In this document: one piece after another, positions 25,657-33,232 of the stretch | Position numbering within the stretch: position 1 is the stretch's first letter | How the letters are laid out: each line of letters starts with the position of its first letter | Origin: a virus | Strand: one strand, 5' to 3' | DNA: 64,000 nucleotides | IMG/VR virus record: IMGVR_UViG_3300018080_000098 | Coordinates: 124,001-188,000 of that record | The notes under the pieces: generated by a model | The model's database searches: none | The model's input: only the letters and a program-made list of their open reading frames with translations | What the model was told of the DNA's origin: nothing | Translations under genes and position numbers: made by a program

Positions 25657-26595
25657 CTACCGCGGCACCTTCATGAACGGCTGCCCCTCCTGGACCACCT
25701 TCGCCTGAACGTCCCAACTCGTGAGCTGCCCATGTGGTGCGAATTCTTTCGCCTCGAAGATCTTCCATCGGGAATCCCCCTCAACAGAAGCCAGAAAATC
25801 TTCGGTGGTTATCGATTTGAGCGTACTATCCATCCAAAACAACTGGATCTCCCAGTTGTCAATCAGCCCCAACTCTTCCAACATATCACTCTTCCCAGTA
25901 CGAGGAATGTTGGCCTTGACCACGTTGTTGTGAATATTTTTGTAACGTAGGTACACCGTCTTCAAAAACGGCGACGGGGTCTTTGGTGACTCCCGACTCA
26001 TCTCCACTCGAATATCTATCCACGGATTGAACAACCGCTGCTGCACGTTGGCCCGAGTAAGCAGCACCCACGTCTGGTCGGATGGAGCTTTCACGTACGC
26101 CTTCATACTTGTCCCAGGTTCAATCAGATAGTCGGAGTGCAGCGCGTCAATCTCCCCTGTAGTAGACGTCAAAGGAATCCTCGCTTCAATAGAACCGAAA
26201 CGAGCTCCATCGATCAGCACCAAAGGAGTCGGCTTCCTTCTCCTCTTCCAATCAGGAATAACATTCGACGTACGCAGATTCGGGTAAGTAACATCCACCA
26301 CCTGCAGCGTCGTGCCGTACTTCTGATACCCACCAACAATTCCTGTGCCAAAGCACGCTCGACACATCCCGTCCGGGCTCGTCTCCACATCAAAGCAGCT
26401 GCACCGACGTCCTGCACGTATCGCCTGGTAGAAGAAAATACTGATGGGAACTGTTTTCACAGCCATCTTGTTCCGCTGCTCAATTCGTGGAATGAGCTGC
26501 TCTACCGCAATGTCGTGAGCATGCTTCTCCAGTATTTGTGACCCATCAGTCACTGGAGCTGCTTTGTGGGTGGGCCTGTAGCTTCTTGTAGCCAT
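25657..26595 (-). CDS. Virion-type protein with internal Cys cluster
   Basis: A 312-residue protein, first gene of the minus-strand structural unit. Residues about 60-95 hold a cysteine cluster (RRCSCFDVET, then MCRACFGTGIVGGYQKYG) resembling a DnaJ-like CxxCxGtG knuckle, likely Zn-binding. The rest is mixed beta with a long C-terminal beta region (WEIQLFWMDST). Such Cys-knuckle proteins occur in tail or neck modules of large phages, as I recall. A TATAAA box lies 45 bases upstream. Confidence 0.55.
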   Translation of the reverse strand: MATRSYRPTHKAAPVTDGSQILEKHAHDIAVEQLIPRIEQRNKMAVKTVPISIFFYQAIRAGRRCSCFDVETSPDGMCRACFGTGIVGGYQKYGTTLQVVDVTYPNLRTSNVIPDWKRRRKPTPLVLIDGARFGSIEARIPLTSTTGEIDALHSDYLIEPGTSMKAYVKAPSDQTWVLLTRANVQQRLFNPWIDIRVEMSRESPKTPSPFLKTVYLRYKNIHNNVVKANIPRTGKSDMLEELGLIDNWEIQLFWMDSTLKSITTEDFLASVEGDSRWKIFEAKEFAPHGQLTSWDVQAKVVQEGQPFMKVPR

Positions 26596-26640
26596 TTATT
26601 CACACAAAAATGCACTCCACCTTCGTGGCGTACATATCCG

Positions 26641-26646
26641 TTTATA
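26641..26646 (-). promoter_or_regulatory. Late-type TATAAA box candidate (minus)
   Basis: The minus strand reads GGTATAAACGG, 45 bases before ATG 26595, in the intergenic region between divergent structural operons. It resembles T4-style late promoters, which have only a TATAAATA-like element. Confidence 0.35.
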
Positions 26647-26678
26647 CCTAACCTAAATCTGAAACGTTATTGTTACCT

Positions 26679-26684
26679 TATAAG
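26679..26684 (+). promoter_or_regulatory. Late-type TATAAG box candidate (plus)
   Basis: TATAAG lies 27 bases before ATG 26712 inside a near-palindrome, GTTAC-CTTATAAG-TAAC. It faces away from the TATAAA at 26641, giving each divergent virion operon a similar element. Confidence 0.35.
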
Positions 26685-26711
26685 TAACGGCGGAAACAGG
26701 AACAACAAGTA

Positions 26712-27896
26712 ATGCAGTATGCTCGTGCTACATCGGCAGTGTTTGAAGCTTCCTTTGTAAACCAGGATGGCGAGCCCATCCCCGCTTTGAACACAACGAA
26801 CTCCCCGACGGTCGATATCAAGGACCCAGCTGGTACTTCTGTTGCTACTGGCATTGGAAAGCCGTTGGGAGGCGGAAAATACTCCTTCCAGTGGTTTGTT
26901 CCGGCGGATGCGGAAATCAACACGATGGATCGCCCCTGGTCCATCACTTGGTTCTTCGTTACCGATACAGGCCACAACAAGGACTACGAAGAGACTTTCA
27001 ACGTAGTCGACGAGGTAGAACCCGAGCCTGAGGAGCGCAAGTGGACCTATCTTACGCGTTCCGGGAAGAGCGAGCGCATCTTACTCCCATTGGACGCGCA
27101 GCCAGAAGAGATGGGACTGGACATTCTGGATGCCTCTAACAACATGTACGTCAGCATCACTCCAGGCACGAACACGGTAACGGATGACGTGAAGGCTGCT
27201 TCGACTGCGACCGCTCTTGCTAGTCGGAAAATCGGGCGCATTATTCGGGATGGTAGGTATCACTACTTTTTCGATACAGACCCGTTGGAGATGGGTGAGT
27301 ACCTGGTCTTCTGGCGTATTCGCGAGACGTCCGTGTCTCCGGAGGATGAAATTCAGCAGCTATTACGAGTGCCAGAAATGAATTTCTGGCGATTGGTACA
27401 GCCGTTACGGATACTCATTGACAAGCTGCAGAAGCGCATCGGTTGGGTACAAGCGTATGCGGACAGTGATGTCTACGAGTACATATTACGTGGGATGGAC
27501 GCGGCCAACTTCGTACAACCAACTACGAATTGGACGTTGAGCTCCCTTCCGCTCAAATCGTCTCGCGGCGTAATTAGCGCGGTGTTACTTTACGCTGCTA
27601 CGTGGGGCCTCATCTCTCAGCAGATATTGGAGGTGGAGCTTCAGTACGACCATGGTGGTCAGACGGTTCAGCTAACTTACAATCACGATTACTCGGGAAT
27701 ATTAGGGCTCATCAACGGGTTGCTGGACAACTTCAAGGAAAGCAAGCAGCACATCTACCGGATCGCCAACGGTCCGGGGCTCGTTGGTGTACGTCCGAAG
27801 AACTGGCGCTACAACAATCGTGTGTGGCGCGTGGATAACTGGGGCAGTGGGTCGCCCTACGATGTAGCAGCGCTTGCGACTTCGCTCGGTCTGTAG
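26712..27896 (+). CDS. Virion structural protein with Ig-like N-domain
   Basis: A 394-residue protein opening the plus-strand virion operon. Residues 5-95 look like an Ig/beta-sandwich domain (VDIKDPAGTSVATG, GGKYSFQWFVPADAE), and a second beta domain covers about 110-220. The C-terminal half is helical (LRILIDKLQKRIGWVQAY) and ends in an aromatic-rich segment. This layout fits neck, collar or adaptor proteins, but no family is certain. The ribosome site is weak (GGAAACAGGAAC upstream). Confidence 0.55.
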   Translation: MQYARATSAVFEASFVNQDGEPIPALNTTNSPTVDIKDPAGTSVATGIGKPLGGGKYSFQWFVPADAEINTMDRPWSITWFFVTDTGHNKDYEETFNVVDEVEPEPEERKWTYLTRSGKSERILLPLDAQPEEMGLDILDASNNMYVSITPGTNTVTDDVKAASTATALASRKIGRIIRDGRYHYFFDTDPLEMGEYLVFWRIRETSVSPEDEIQQLLRVPEMNFWRLVQPLRILIDKLQKRIGWVQAYADSDVYEYILRGMDAANFVQPTTNWTLSSLPLKSSRGVISAVLLYAATWGLISQQILEVELQYDHGGQTVQLTYNHDYSGILGLINGLLDNFKESKQHIYRIANGPGLVGVRPKNWRYNNRVWRVDNWGSGSPYDVAALATSLGL

Positions 27897-27927
27897 GACT
27901 GGGTAGCAAGCACAAAGGAGTTTCGAG

Positions 27928-28731
27928 ATGGATATTCAGGAGATGGTGGACAAGAACATTCCGATTTACGTAGTGAACCGCAGTGCGCGAGTGTTGGGGA
28001 AGGCACACGTGCTGGTGATCGAGTTTCCGCATCCGACGGGTGCGCGGGGCAGCACGGTGAAGATTCCTCCCATCAAGCATCCGATCAATCTGACGCGCCG
28101 GGTAGCACCTCCGCAGGCCATTCCGTTGAGCACAGCGTTCATTGATTGGGTGAACAAGGGGGTGTTGGAGATTATCGATGTAGATCGGGCGAAGGAGATT
28201 CTGTCGGACCCGGAAGTCCAGGCTTCTATTACGCACGCGTACAAGAAGTTGGACACTCGTCGTGGGGAGGCGTTGGTAAACCGGCCGCAGTTCGCAGTGA
28301 AGGCTGGTGGTTCTCGGGAGACACACGCGGTGGCAGATTTGTCGGATGCACGTTTGAGCATGACAGATTTCCAGAGCAGTGTGCCACCGGGGATGGATTT
28401 GCCTCAACCGAAGCCACAGGGTGCGTTGGAGGTGTCAGCGGAGACGATTAAGATTAATCCTAAGCTCCAGCAGTTCTGTGCGGACCTGCAGGAGGACCCT
28501 TCCTTGAAGGGGGACTATCTGTTGGAGCTCAAGGGATGGGATGAGGAGACGTTGAGTGACGACGATGTTGGGTATATGCTGTCTCACTTGAGCGAGTTCG
28601 ACAACATCTGTGCGTACCTGCGGTCTATCAAGGCGGATCGGGCTGGGGAGAAGCCGAAGGCTACTTCTAAGAAGCGCGGTCGGAAGCGCGGTAACAAGGG
28701 CCCTTCCATCATGAATGAGGACGACCTGTAG
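27928..28731 (+). CDS. Virion-type protein, possible distant relative of the 24380/25014 pair
   Basis: A 267-residue protein with AAAGGAG before its ATG. The first 90 residues have a beta part ending in WVNKGVLEIID, whose arrangement (proline-rich strand, linker, then a short helix and a (K/R)GxLEVxxL-like strand) recalls the paralogue pair at 24380-25646. The middle is disordered and Pro/Gln/Ser-rich; a helical segment (about 180-245) and a Lys/Arg/Gly-rich tail follow. It lies between two virion-type genes. The relation to the pair is tentative. Confidence 0.5.
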   Translation: MDIQEMVDKNIPIYVVNRSARVLGKAHVLVIEFPHPTGARGSTVKIPPIKHPINLTRRVAPPQAIPLSTAFIDWVNKGVLEIIDVDRAKEILSDPEVQASITHAYKKLDTRRGEALVNRPQFAVKAGGSRETHAVADLSDARLSMTDFQSSVPPGMDLPQPKPQGALEVSAETIKINPKLQQFCADLQEDPSLKGDYLLELKGWDEETLSDDDVGYMLSHLSEFDNICAYLRSIKADRAGEKPKATSKKRGRKRGNKGPSIMNEDDL

Positions 28732-28747
28732 GAGTTTAGGAAAGCCA

Positions 28748-30070
28748 ATGGCGAAAGTTAGCCGTTTAAAGGCGCTAGGGAAAATTTCGCGAGCCAACCG
28801 TAGAGCTACGGGAGGTTTGACGGAGGCGGCACACGATGTTGTGCTTGACACCCCTCCTTACTGGGAGAGAGCTTTCCAGGGTTACCGCAGCGCTATGGTG
28901 GTGACGAGTAGCCATTGGCTTTATCAAAACAAATACATTGTCCTTTATGTGAATCCACGAGAGATGTCGTGGAACATGCCAAAGCGTGAAAGCGTGTCAA
29001 AGACAGCTGCTGGCTCGATCAGGAACGCGTGGCGAAACCGTTTCCGTGGCACCTACTACGATGAGCCCACGATAAACATCACTTTCCAAACAGGCAACCT
29101 GATGCCTGGGTCTGGTATTCCAACGCATCTTTTTGGGCGTCGTGGTATTGAGTATTATACAGCAGATAATGGTTCTCAAATCCCTCGTAATATACGGTAT
29201 GGGGAGAACGCAGATGCAGTAGCCCATTTGCTTCAAACTCCTCCTGTTCCTCCTGGATTGAACAATTTCTACGACTTCTTGTCGTTAGTAGACCAACCCA
29301 TGCTTGGTGGCGGCAACGGGGAAAATAGGCACATCTTGCTGTACCGTACGCGGGTGTTTCCCAGGATGCGGTTGGAGGGCTACTTCACAGGGGACCCGAT
29401 CACGTTCACGGAAAGCGCCGACAACGCAAACACGATTACGTGGAATGCCACGTTTATGGTGTACGATTCCTACCCCAAATTCTGGTCCGCCACTGCGTTA
29501 AAAGTGGCTTTCTCAGATGCAATACGCTCCTACGGTGGGATGAGTGAAGTTGTCCCTCGTGACTTTGATCTTGAGGAGTTCCAGCGTTATTGGGAAGAAA
29601 CTCGTGGAGAGGATCTCGAGGATGCAGACCTTCCCTATAAAACAGCGAAACTGGATTCTCAGACTGGTAGGAAAAAGAAGAAGGCTGGATTGGTGGCTAC
29701 CACTCCTGGTAAGACGGCTACCAAGGCAGCAGACAAAATGATTCTAAGTAACGAGGCTATAGCCAGTGATAATGTGTTCGCCACGAAGAAAATCCTCAGC
29801 TCTTACGAAGGCGCAAACGAGCCACCGGGAGACTACGCTGGCAAAACAATAGCACAGACGCAGTACTGGCCAGACATACAGCAGGCGATACAGGACGAAT
29901 TCTTGGCCGGAAGAGACCCCAAAGATCCACCTCCTTCTGTTAGCGAGGTCAATGAGTTTGCCGCAATGTGGATGAAGCAGAATATGCTTCCAGAGGACCA
30001 GGCGCGCTACGGCGATCTGATCCGTCGCCTTGAAGGAGCAAGTGGTCCATCCGGTGTCGCTGGTCCTTAG
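28748..30070 (+). CDS. Tail/baseplate-associated structural protein
   Basis: A 440-residue protein starting at ATG 28748 (AGGA, 6 bases). A segment near residues 65-115 (VNPREMSWNMPKRESVSKTA, then SIRNAWRNRFRGTYYDEPTI) follows a pattern I associate with phage tail-tube/baseplate proteins, NPxxxxW(x)KR ... T(G/A)G ... W. A TWNATFMVYDSYP-type beta region follows at about 235-250. The C-terminal 130 residues are Lys/Pro/Ala-rich with a helical end. It closes the plus-strand virion operon and converges on the primase gene with only 12 bases between stops. Confidence 0.55.
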   Translation: MAKVSRLKALGKISRANRRATGGLTEAAHDVVLDTPPYWERAFQGYRSAMVVTSSHWLYQNKYIVLYVNPREMSWNMPKRESVSKTAAGSIRNAWRNRFRGTYYDEPTINITFQTGNLMPGSGIPTHLFGRRGIEYYTADNGSQIPRNIRYGENADAVAHLLQTPPVPPGLNNFYDFLSLVDQPMLGGGNGENRHILLYRTRVFPRMRLEGYFTGDPITFTESADNANTITWNATFMVYDSYPKFWSATALKVAFSDAIRSYGGMSEVVPRDFDLEEFQRYWEETRGEDLEDADLPYKTAKLDSQTGRKKKKAGLVATTPGKTATKAADKMILSNEAIASDNVFATKKILSSYEGANEPPGDYAGKTIAQTQYWPDIQQAIQDEFLAGRDPKDPPPSVSEVNEFAAMWMKQNMLPEDQARYGDLIRRLEGASGPSGVAGP

Positions 30071-30082
30071 CGGCGCCTTCAG

Positions 30083-31015
30083 TTAGAGCTTCCTTTCCTG
30101 CTCCCGTACTACTTCCCACAACCTGTGCAAGTACTCCTTTGGCATGTTGCCGGGGTCCTTCCCGTCCGGGCACACGAAGTGCTTCACGTCAAACATTTCT
30201 CGCAAGCTAGGGGCGATTTCCAGCCGTGCCGATTCCCCCGCCTCATCCGAGTCCATCGCTAAAATCACCCCTCGAGCTCCAGCGTTCATCATGTGTATCC
30301 TGTTGTCGTCGTGGTAATTTCCCGTCCCCAAGATGGAAAGTGCGGGGATACCATAGTTCACCAGTCGGATAGCATCGTAAGGCCCCTCCACCAACACCAC
30401 CACACGACGCTTCATTTTGATAACGTAATCTAACGGGTACAGAACATCCAACGATGACATATCGGTGGCGTTACGGTAGGGTGTATCCAGCTTCTGCCCC
30501 GGAGGAGCCTTGTCCGTACGTCGTGCTACCCATCCTTCTATTTCTCCGTACATGGGAACGGGAAACAGCACACGCTCACAGCGGTCCCGAGGATTCGAGT
30601 CGTCGTACCACCGCAACGCATCCAGCCTACGCAGCGTATCGTTGGGGACGTGCCGGAACGGTTTCTTCCATGGTTCCACGTCCCAGGGGATGTCTACCGA
30701 TGCGACTGCTTTCTGAATGTGCTTCTCCAGCTGCTTGTTCATCAGCATGAAGGGGTCTGGCATCGCCTCTTCGGACAGCTGGTCGGCGTTAATGTGGGCT
30801 GCCAGAGCGTTCCAGTTGCGTCCCTTCACATGGCAGCCGAAGCACCAGAACATCCCGTCCCAACGTCGGATGGACAAGCTGGGGGTCTTGGCGTCGTGGC
30901 CACGGAAGCAGTAGGTCTTCAGGTTGTCTCTGGTGCTGTCCGCGCCGAAGACAGGCATTCCTTTCGCATTGAGCTGTGCGACGATAAAGTCGGTGAGGTC
31001 GGTGGGGGTGCCCAT
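30083..31015 (-). CDS. dnaG: DNA primase (DnaG/Toprim type)
   Basis: A 310-residue, short phage primase that makes RNA primers for the DnaB helicase. The N-terminal zinc domain has Cys36, His40, Cys58 and Cys61 (YCFRGH ... WCFGC). The Toprim core has VVVLVEGPYDAIRL (Glu210) and VILAMDSDEAGES (Asp255, Asp257). The C-terminal helicase-binding domain of bacterial DnaG is absent. The ATG overlaps the divergent promoter region shared with the Cas4-like gene; no strong ribosome site is visible. Confidence 0.9.
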   Translation of the reverse strand: MGTPTDLTDFIVAQLNAKGMPVFGADSTRDNLKTYCFRGHDAKTPSLSIRRWDGMFWCFGCHVKGRNWNALAAHINADQLSEEAMPDPFMLMNKQLEKHIQKAVASVDIPWDVEPWKKPFRHVPNDTLRRLDALRWYDDSNPRDRCERVLFPVPMYGEIEGWVARRTDKAPPGQKLDTPYRNATDMSSLDVLYPLDYVIKMKRRVVVLVEGPYDAIRLVNYGIPALSILGTGNYHDDNRIHMMNAGARGVILAMDSDEAGESARLEIAPSLREMFDVKHFVCPDGKDPGNMPKEYLHRLWEVVREQERKL

Positions 31016-31016
31016 A

Positions 31017-31024
31017 TTGTAAAA
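31017..31024 (+). promoter_or_regulatory. TTGTAAAA-box promoter candidate for the Cas4-like unit
   Basis: ATATTGTAAAACTATAG lies 55 bases before the TTG start at 31080, in a 64-base divergent region. Confidence 0.5.
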
Positions 31025-31028
31025 CTAT

Positions 31029-31044
31029 AGTAGCGGCAGCTACT
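31029..31044. repeat. Palindrome centred between divergent promoters
   Basis: AGTAGC-GGCA-GCTACT, a perfect 6-bp inverted repeat, lies between the plus-strand box (31017-31024) and the minus-strand box (31057-31064). Its position fits an operator that controls primase and the Cas4-like gene together. Confidence 0.4.
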
Positions 31045-31056
31045 TTGTGCCCTTCA

Positions 31057-31064
31057 TTTTACAT
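31057..31064 (-). promoter_or_regulatory. Variant ATGTAAAA box facing the primase gene
   Basis: The minus strand reads ATGTAAAATGAAGGG, 41 bases before the primase ATG. It differs from the common box at the first base only. Confidence 0.35.
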
Positions 31065-31079
31065 CACTAGGAGCCTGTT

Positions 31080-32009
31080 TTGTCAATCTTCGACGTTCCC
31101 AGAGCTGAAAAACTTGACCGGGATCTCAACAAAAGCTTCAACGAAATTAAGTGGATGCGTCGGAAGGTCGAGCATTCCGAGTACATTCAGCTTCGTGCGA
31201 GCAGCTTCCCGATTTGTCCTCGCGCGTACGTTATATACCGTCGTCTTCCAGTACGCAAGCGACCTCGACGTGAGGAGACGTTCATTGCGGAGAGCTCGGC
31301 GTGGATGGGAACTGCGTTGCACTTGGCGTTGCAGAAGTGGTTTGCGCTCGAGGGGCAGCTTCATGGGAACTGGGTGTGCGTGCATTGCAAGCTGATTCGT
31401 CGGCACTGTACGGGGATGCAGAAGTGTCAGAAGTGTGGCCGCGAGATGGTCTACCATGAATACGCCATCAAGCGCACGAAGAGTGTTCCATTCACGGGTC
31501 ACATTGATGGTATTCTGCGTACGCGTACCTGTAACTACCTGATTGACTTCAAGGGTTCAAGTTTGGATAAGATACGTAATTTCCGAGCGGATGGGAGGCC
31601 GAAGGAGTCTCACTATCTGCAGATCAATGCGTACGCGAATGTGGTGAATGACAACCTGGCGGAGTATGGGTTAAAGGAAAAGCTGAGGAAGATAATTATT
31701 ATCTACGTAGACAGGGGCACGCCTTGGAAGACGTGGTTGCCACTCCAGGTACCTATCAACCGTCAGGTGTACAACGATGTGCTTGGGCGGATACGTCTTG
31801 CGCAGGAGTGTCTGAAGACGGGCAAGGTGCCTCGCGGTTTGTGCACTGCACCGTCCGACGATTACGCTAAGTACTGTCCTTGGCGCACGGTTTGTTTTTC
31901 GCCTGCTGTAGAGGGAATCCTGAGCAGGAAGGTAGAGATTGAGGGTCATCCTCAGGAGGTGTCTGAGCACGAGCTTTTCCTTCTCGCATCGTTTTTGGAA
32001 TCGCACTAG
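31080..32009 (+). CDS. Cas4/RecB-like PD-(D/E)XK nuclease
   Basis: A 309-residue protein starting at TTG 31080 with AGGAG seven bases before. SSFPICPRAYVIYRR and WMGTALHLALQKW fit the N-terminal Cas4/AddB-type nuclease region; GHIDGILRTRTCNYLIDFKG holds the Asp and the D-x-K catalytic part, and HYLQINAYANV the Gln-containing motif. A C-terminal cysteine group (YCPWRTVCFSP) with the early Cys could bind an Fe-S cluster. An inserted pair of CxxC knuckles (CVHCK, CQKCGR) is unusual. It probably processes DNA ends for the phage RecA/SbcCD pathway. Confidence 0.75.
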   Translation: MSIFDVPRAEKLDRDLNKSFNEIKWMRRKVEHSEYIQLRASSFPICPRAYVIYRRLPVRKRPRREETFIAESSAWMGTALHLALQKWFALEGQLHGNWVCVHCKLIRRHCTGMQKCQKCGREMVYHEYAIKRTKSVPFTGHIDGILRTRTCNYLIDFKGSSLDKIRNFRADGRPKESHYLQINAYANVVNDNLAEYGLKEKLRKIIIIYVDRGTPWKTWLPLQVPINRQVYNDVLGRIRLAQECLKTGKVPRGLCTAPSDDYAKYCPWRTVCFSPAVEGILSRKVEIEGHPQEVSEHELFLLASFLESH

Positions 32010-32027
32010 CAGAGAAAGGATAGACAG

Positions 32028-32504
32028 ATGTCTGATCAGGACCAGGTCATTGAAGAAGTCGACGAAGAGATTGAGAGATCAGACGAAGAGCTCCAGCCGC
32101 CGGGTTTTCAGTGCGCGGCGGATTTCGTGGATGCTGAGATTGACTTATTGGACGATGGTTCAATAAGTGATTTGAGTGTGGAAGCGCTGGTAACACTCAC
32201 AGTGTTGCGCATTGTGGACAACCCGGATGAACTGCGTGTGAACATCACTCGAGCGAGCAGGATGACTGTCATCGAGTTGGACGTTCACGAGGACGACTTG
32301 GGGAAGGTCATCGGGAAGTACGGGCACACGATTGACGCCATTCGTTCGATAGCTCGTTCCGCAGCTGGGGAATCACCTATCGAGTATGACATCGTGCCGT
32401 TGGAGAAGGGGAAGCCCCCAGCGCGCAACCGGCGTCGTCGTGGGAACCACAACAACTGGCGCAGGTATCGTGGTGCAGATCGCCGTCGGCACTACAATCG
32501 ATAG
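32028..32504 (+). CDS. KhpA-like KH-domain RNA-binding protein
   Basis: A 158-residue protein in which residues about 50-120 match KhpA (YlqC) type single KH domains: LTVLRIVDNPDEL, VIELDVHEDDLGKVIGKYGH (the GxxG loop at 95-99 region) and IDAIRSIARSAAG. It adds an acidic N-terminal 45 residues and an Arg/Asn/Gly/His-rich C-terminal tail, both absent from cellular KhpA. It probably binds RNA, perhaps phage mRNA or the structured RNAs of this genome (inference). It is 18 bases after the Cas4-like gene and ends head-on with the SWIM-like gene. Confidence 0.85.
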   Translation: MSDQDQVIEEVDEEIERSDEELQPPGFQCAADFVDAEIDLLDDGSISDLSVEALVTLTVLRIVDNPDELRVNITRASRMTVIELDVHEDDLGKVIGKYGHTIDAIRSIARSAAGESPIEYDIVPLEKGKPPARNRRRRGNHNNWRRYRGADRRRHYNR

Positions 32505-33122
32505 CTAGGGAATTTCAACGAGGTCGCCGCCTCGGTCGGGGGAGACGAATTTTTTGGGTGGGATTCGTTGGTGGGCAGGTTTCTGCGCCATCCGGGTAAG
32601 CTGTTGTTTGGCAGCTGCTGTTTTCGCCTCTTGCATGGCCTCCATGCGTCGCGCTGCCAGGTCGTCTGTTTGCTGCAGGGCGAACTTGGAAGCGTTTATC
32701 AGGTGCTTGCAAAGGTGGGGGAACATCTGGCGGTTTCGTACGATGGGCAGTTGCCCATTTGACTGTAGAATAGACGAACTATTATAACGTGTTAGGCACA
32801 CTTCGAGCGAGAAGCAGAACATTGGGCAGGAACACCAGACCCAGACGGGTGTAGTGGGTTCTGGGGGCCCGTAAAAGCGTACGTAGCTGATTCGTTTTCC
32901 GTCTGTACATACGGAGTAGAAGCGTACTTCGTTGTAGAAGATCCGGTCTGGGCTGTAAACTCTTTTGAATCCGTCACGGCTGCCAACGTTGTACTCTTTA
33001 CGAATCGTGTGACACTGTTGGTTGGCTCGCTTGATGACTTCAGGGTACCTCGCGTTGGTAGCGAAGATGAGCTGCTTGAGGTTCATGCGCCGAACAGGTG
33101 TAGCGGCGTATTTCTTGGGCAT
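32505..33122 (-). CDS. SWIM-type zinc-finger-like protein
   Basis: A 205-residue protein. Residues 94-140 hold CSC (Cys97, Cys99) and, 38 residues later, CKH (Cys138, His140), the CxC...CxH pattern of SWIM domains, which bind nucleic acid or protein. The linker is hydrophobic and fits the SWIM beta-hairpin/helix. The N-terminal 90 residues are basic and aromatic; the C-terminal 65 are helical Ala/Gln/Arg then Lys/Pro-rich. Its stop is immediately next to that of the KH gene on the other strand. Confidence 0.6.
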   Translation of the reverse strand: MPKKYAATPVRRMNLKQLIFATNARYPEVIKRANQQCHTIRKEYNVGSRDGFKRVYSPDRIFYNEVRFYSVCTDGKRISYVRFYGPPEPTTPVWVWCSCPMFCFSLEVCLTRYNSSSILQSNGQLPIVRNRQMFPHLCKHLINASKFALQQTDDLAARRMEAMQEAKTAAAKQQLTRMAQKPAHQRIPPKKFVSPDRGGDLVEIP

Positions 33123-33155
33123 AATATTTGTACCTTGCGGTTTCTGTTTGACTTC

Positions 33156-33163
33156 TTGTAAAA
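33156..33163 (+). promoter_or_regulatory. TTGTAAAA-box promoter candidate for the sigma factor
   Basis: Within the palindrome CTTGTA-8 bases-TACAAG (33155-33174), 69 bases before ATG 33233. If the phage sigma factor reads this box, the gene would be autoregulated. Confidence 0.45.
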
Positions 33164-33232
33164 TTTAATACAAGATTTGGGATCAGGGTCCTACTTCAGA
33201 GGATAACTAACCCTGCTGGATAGGTCAAGCGG

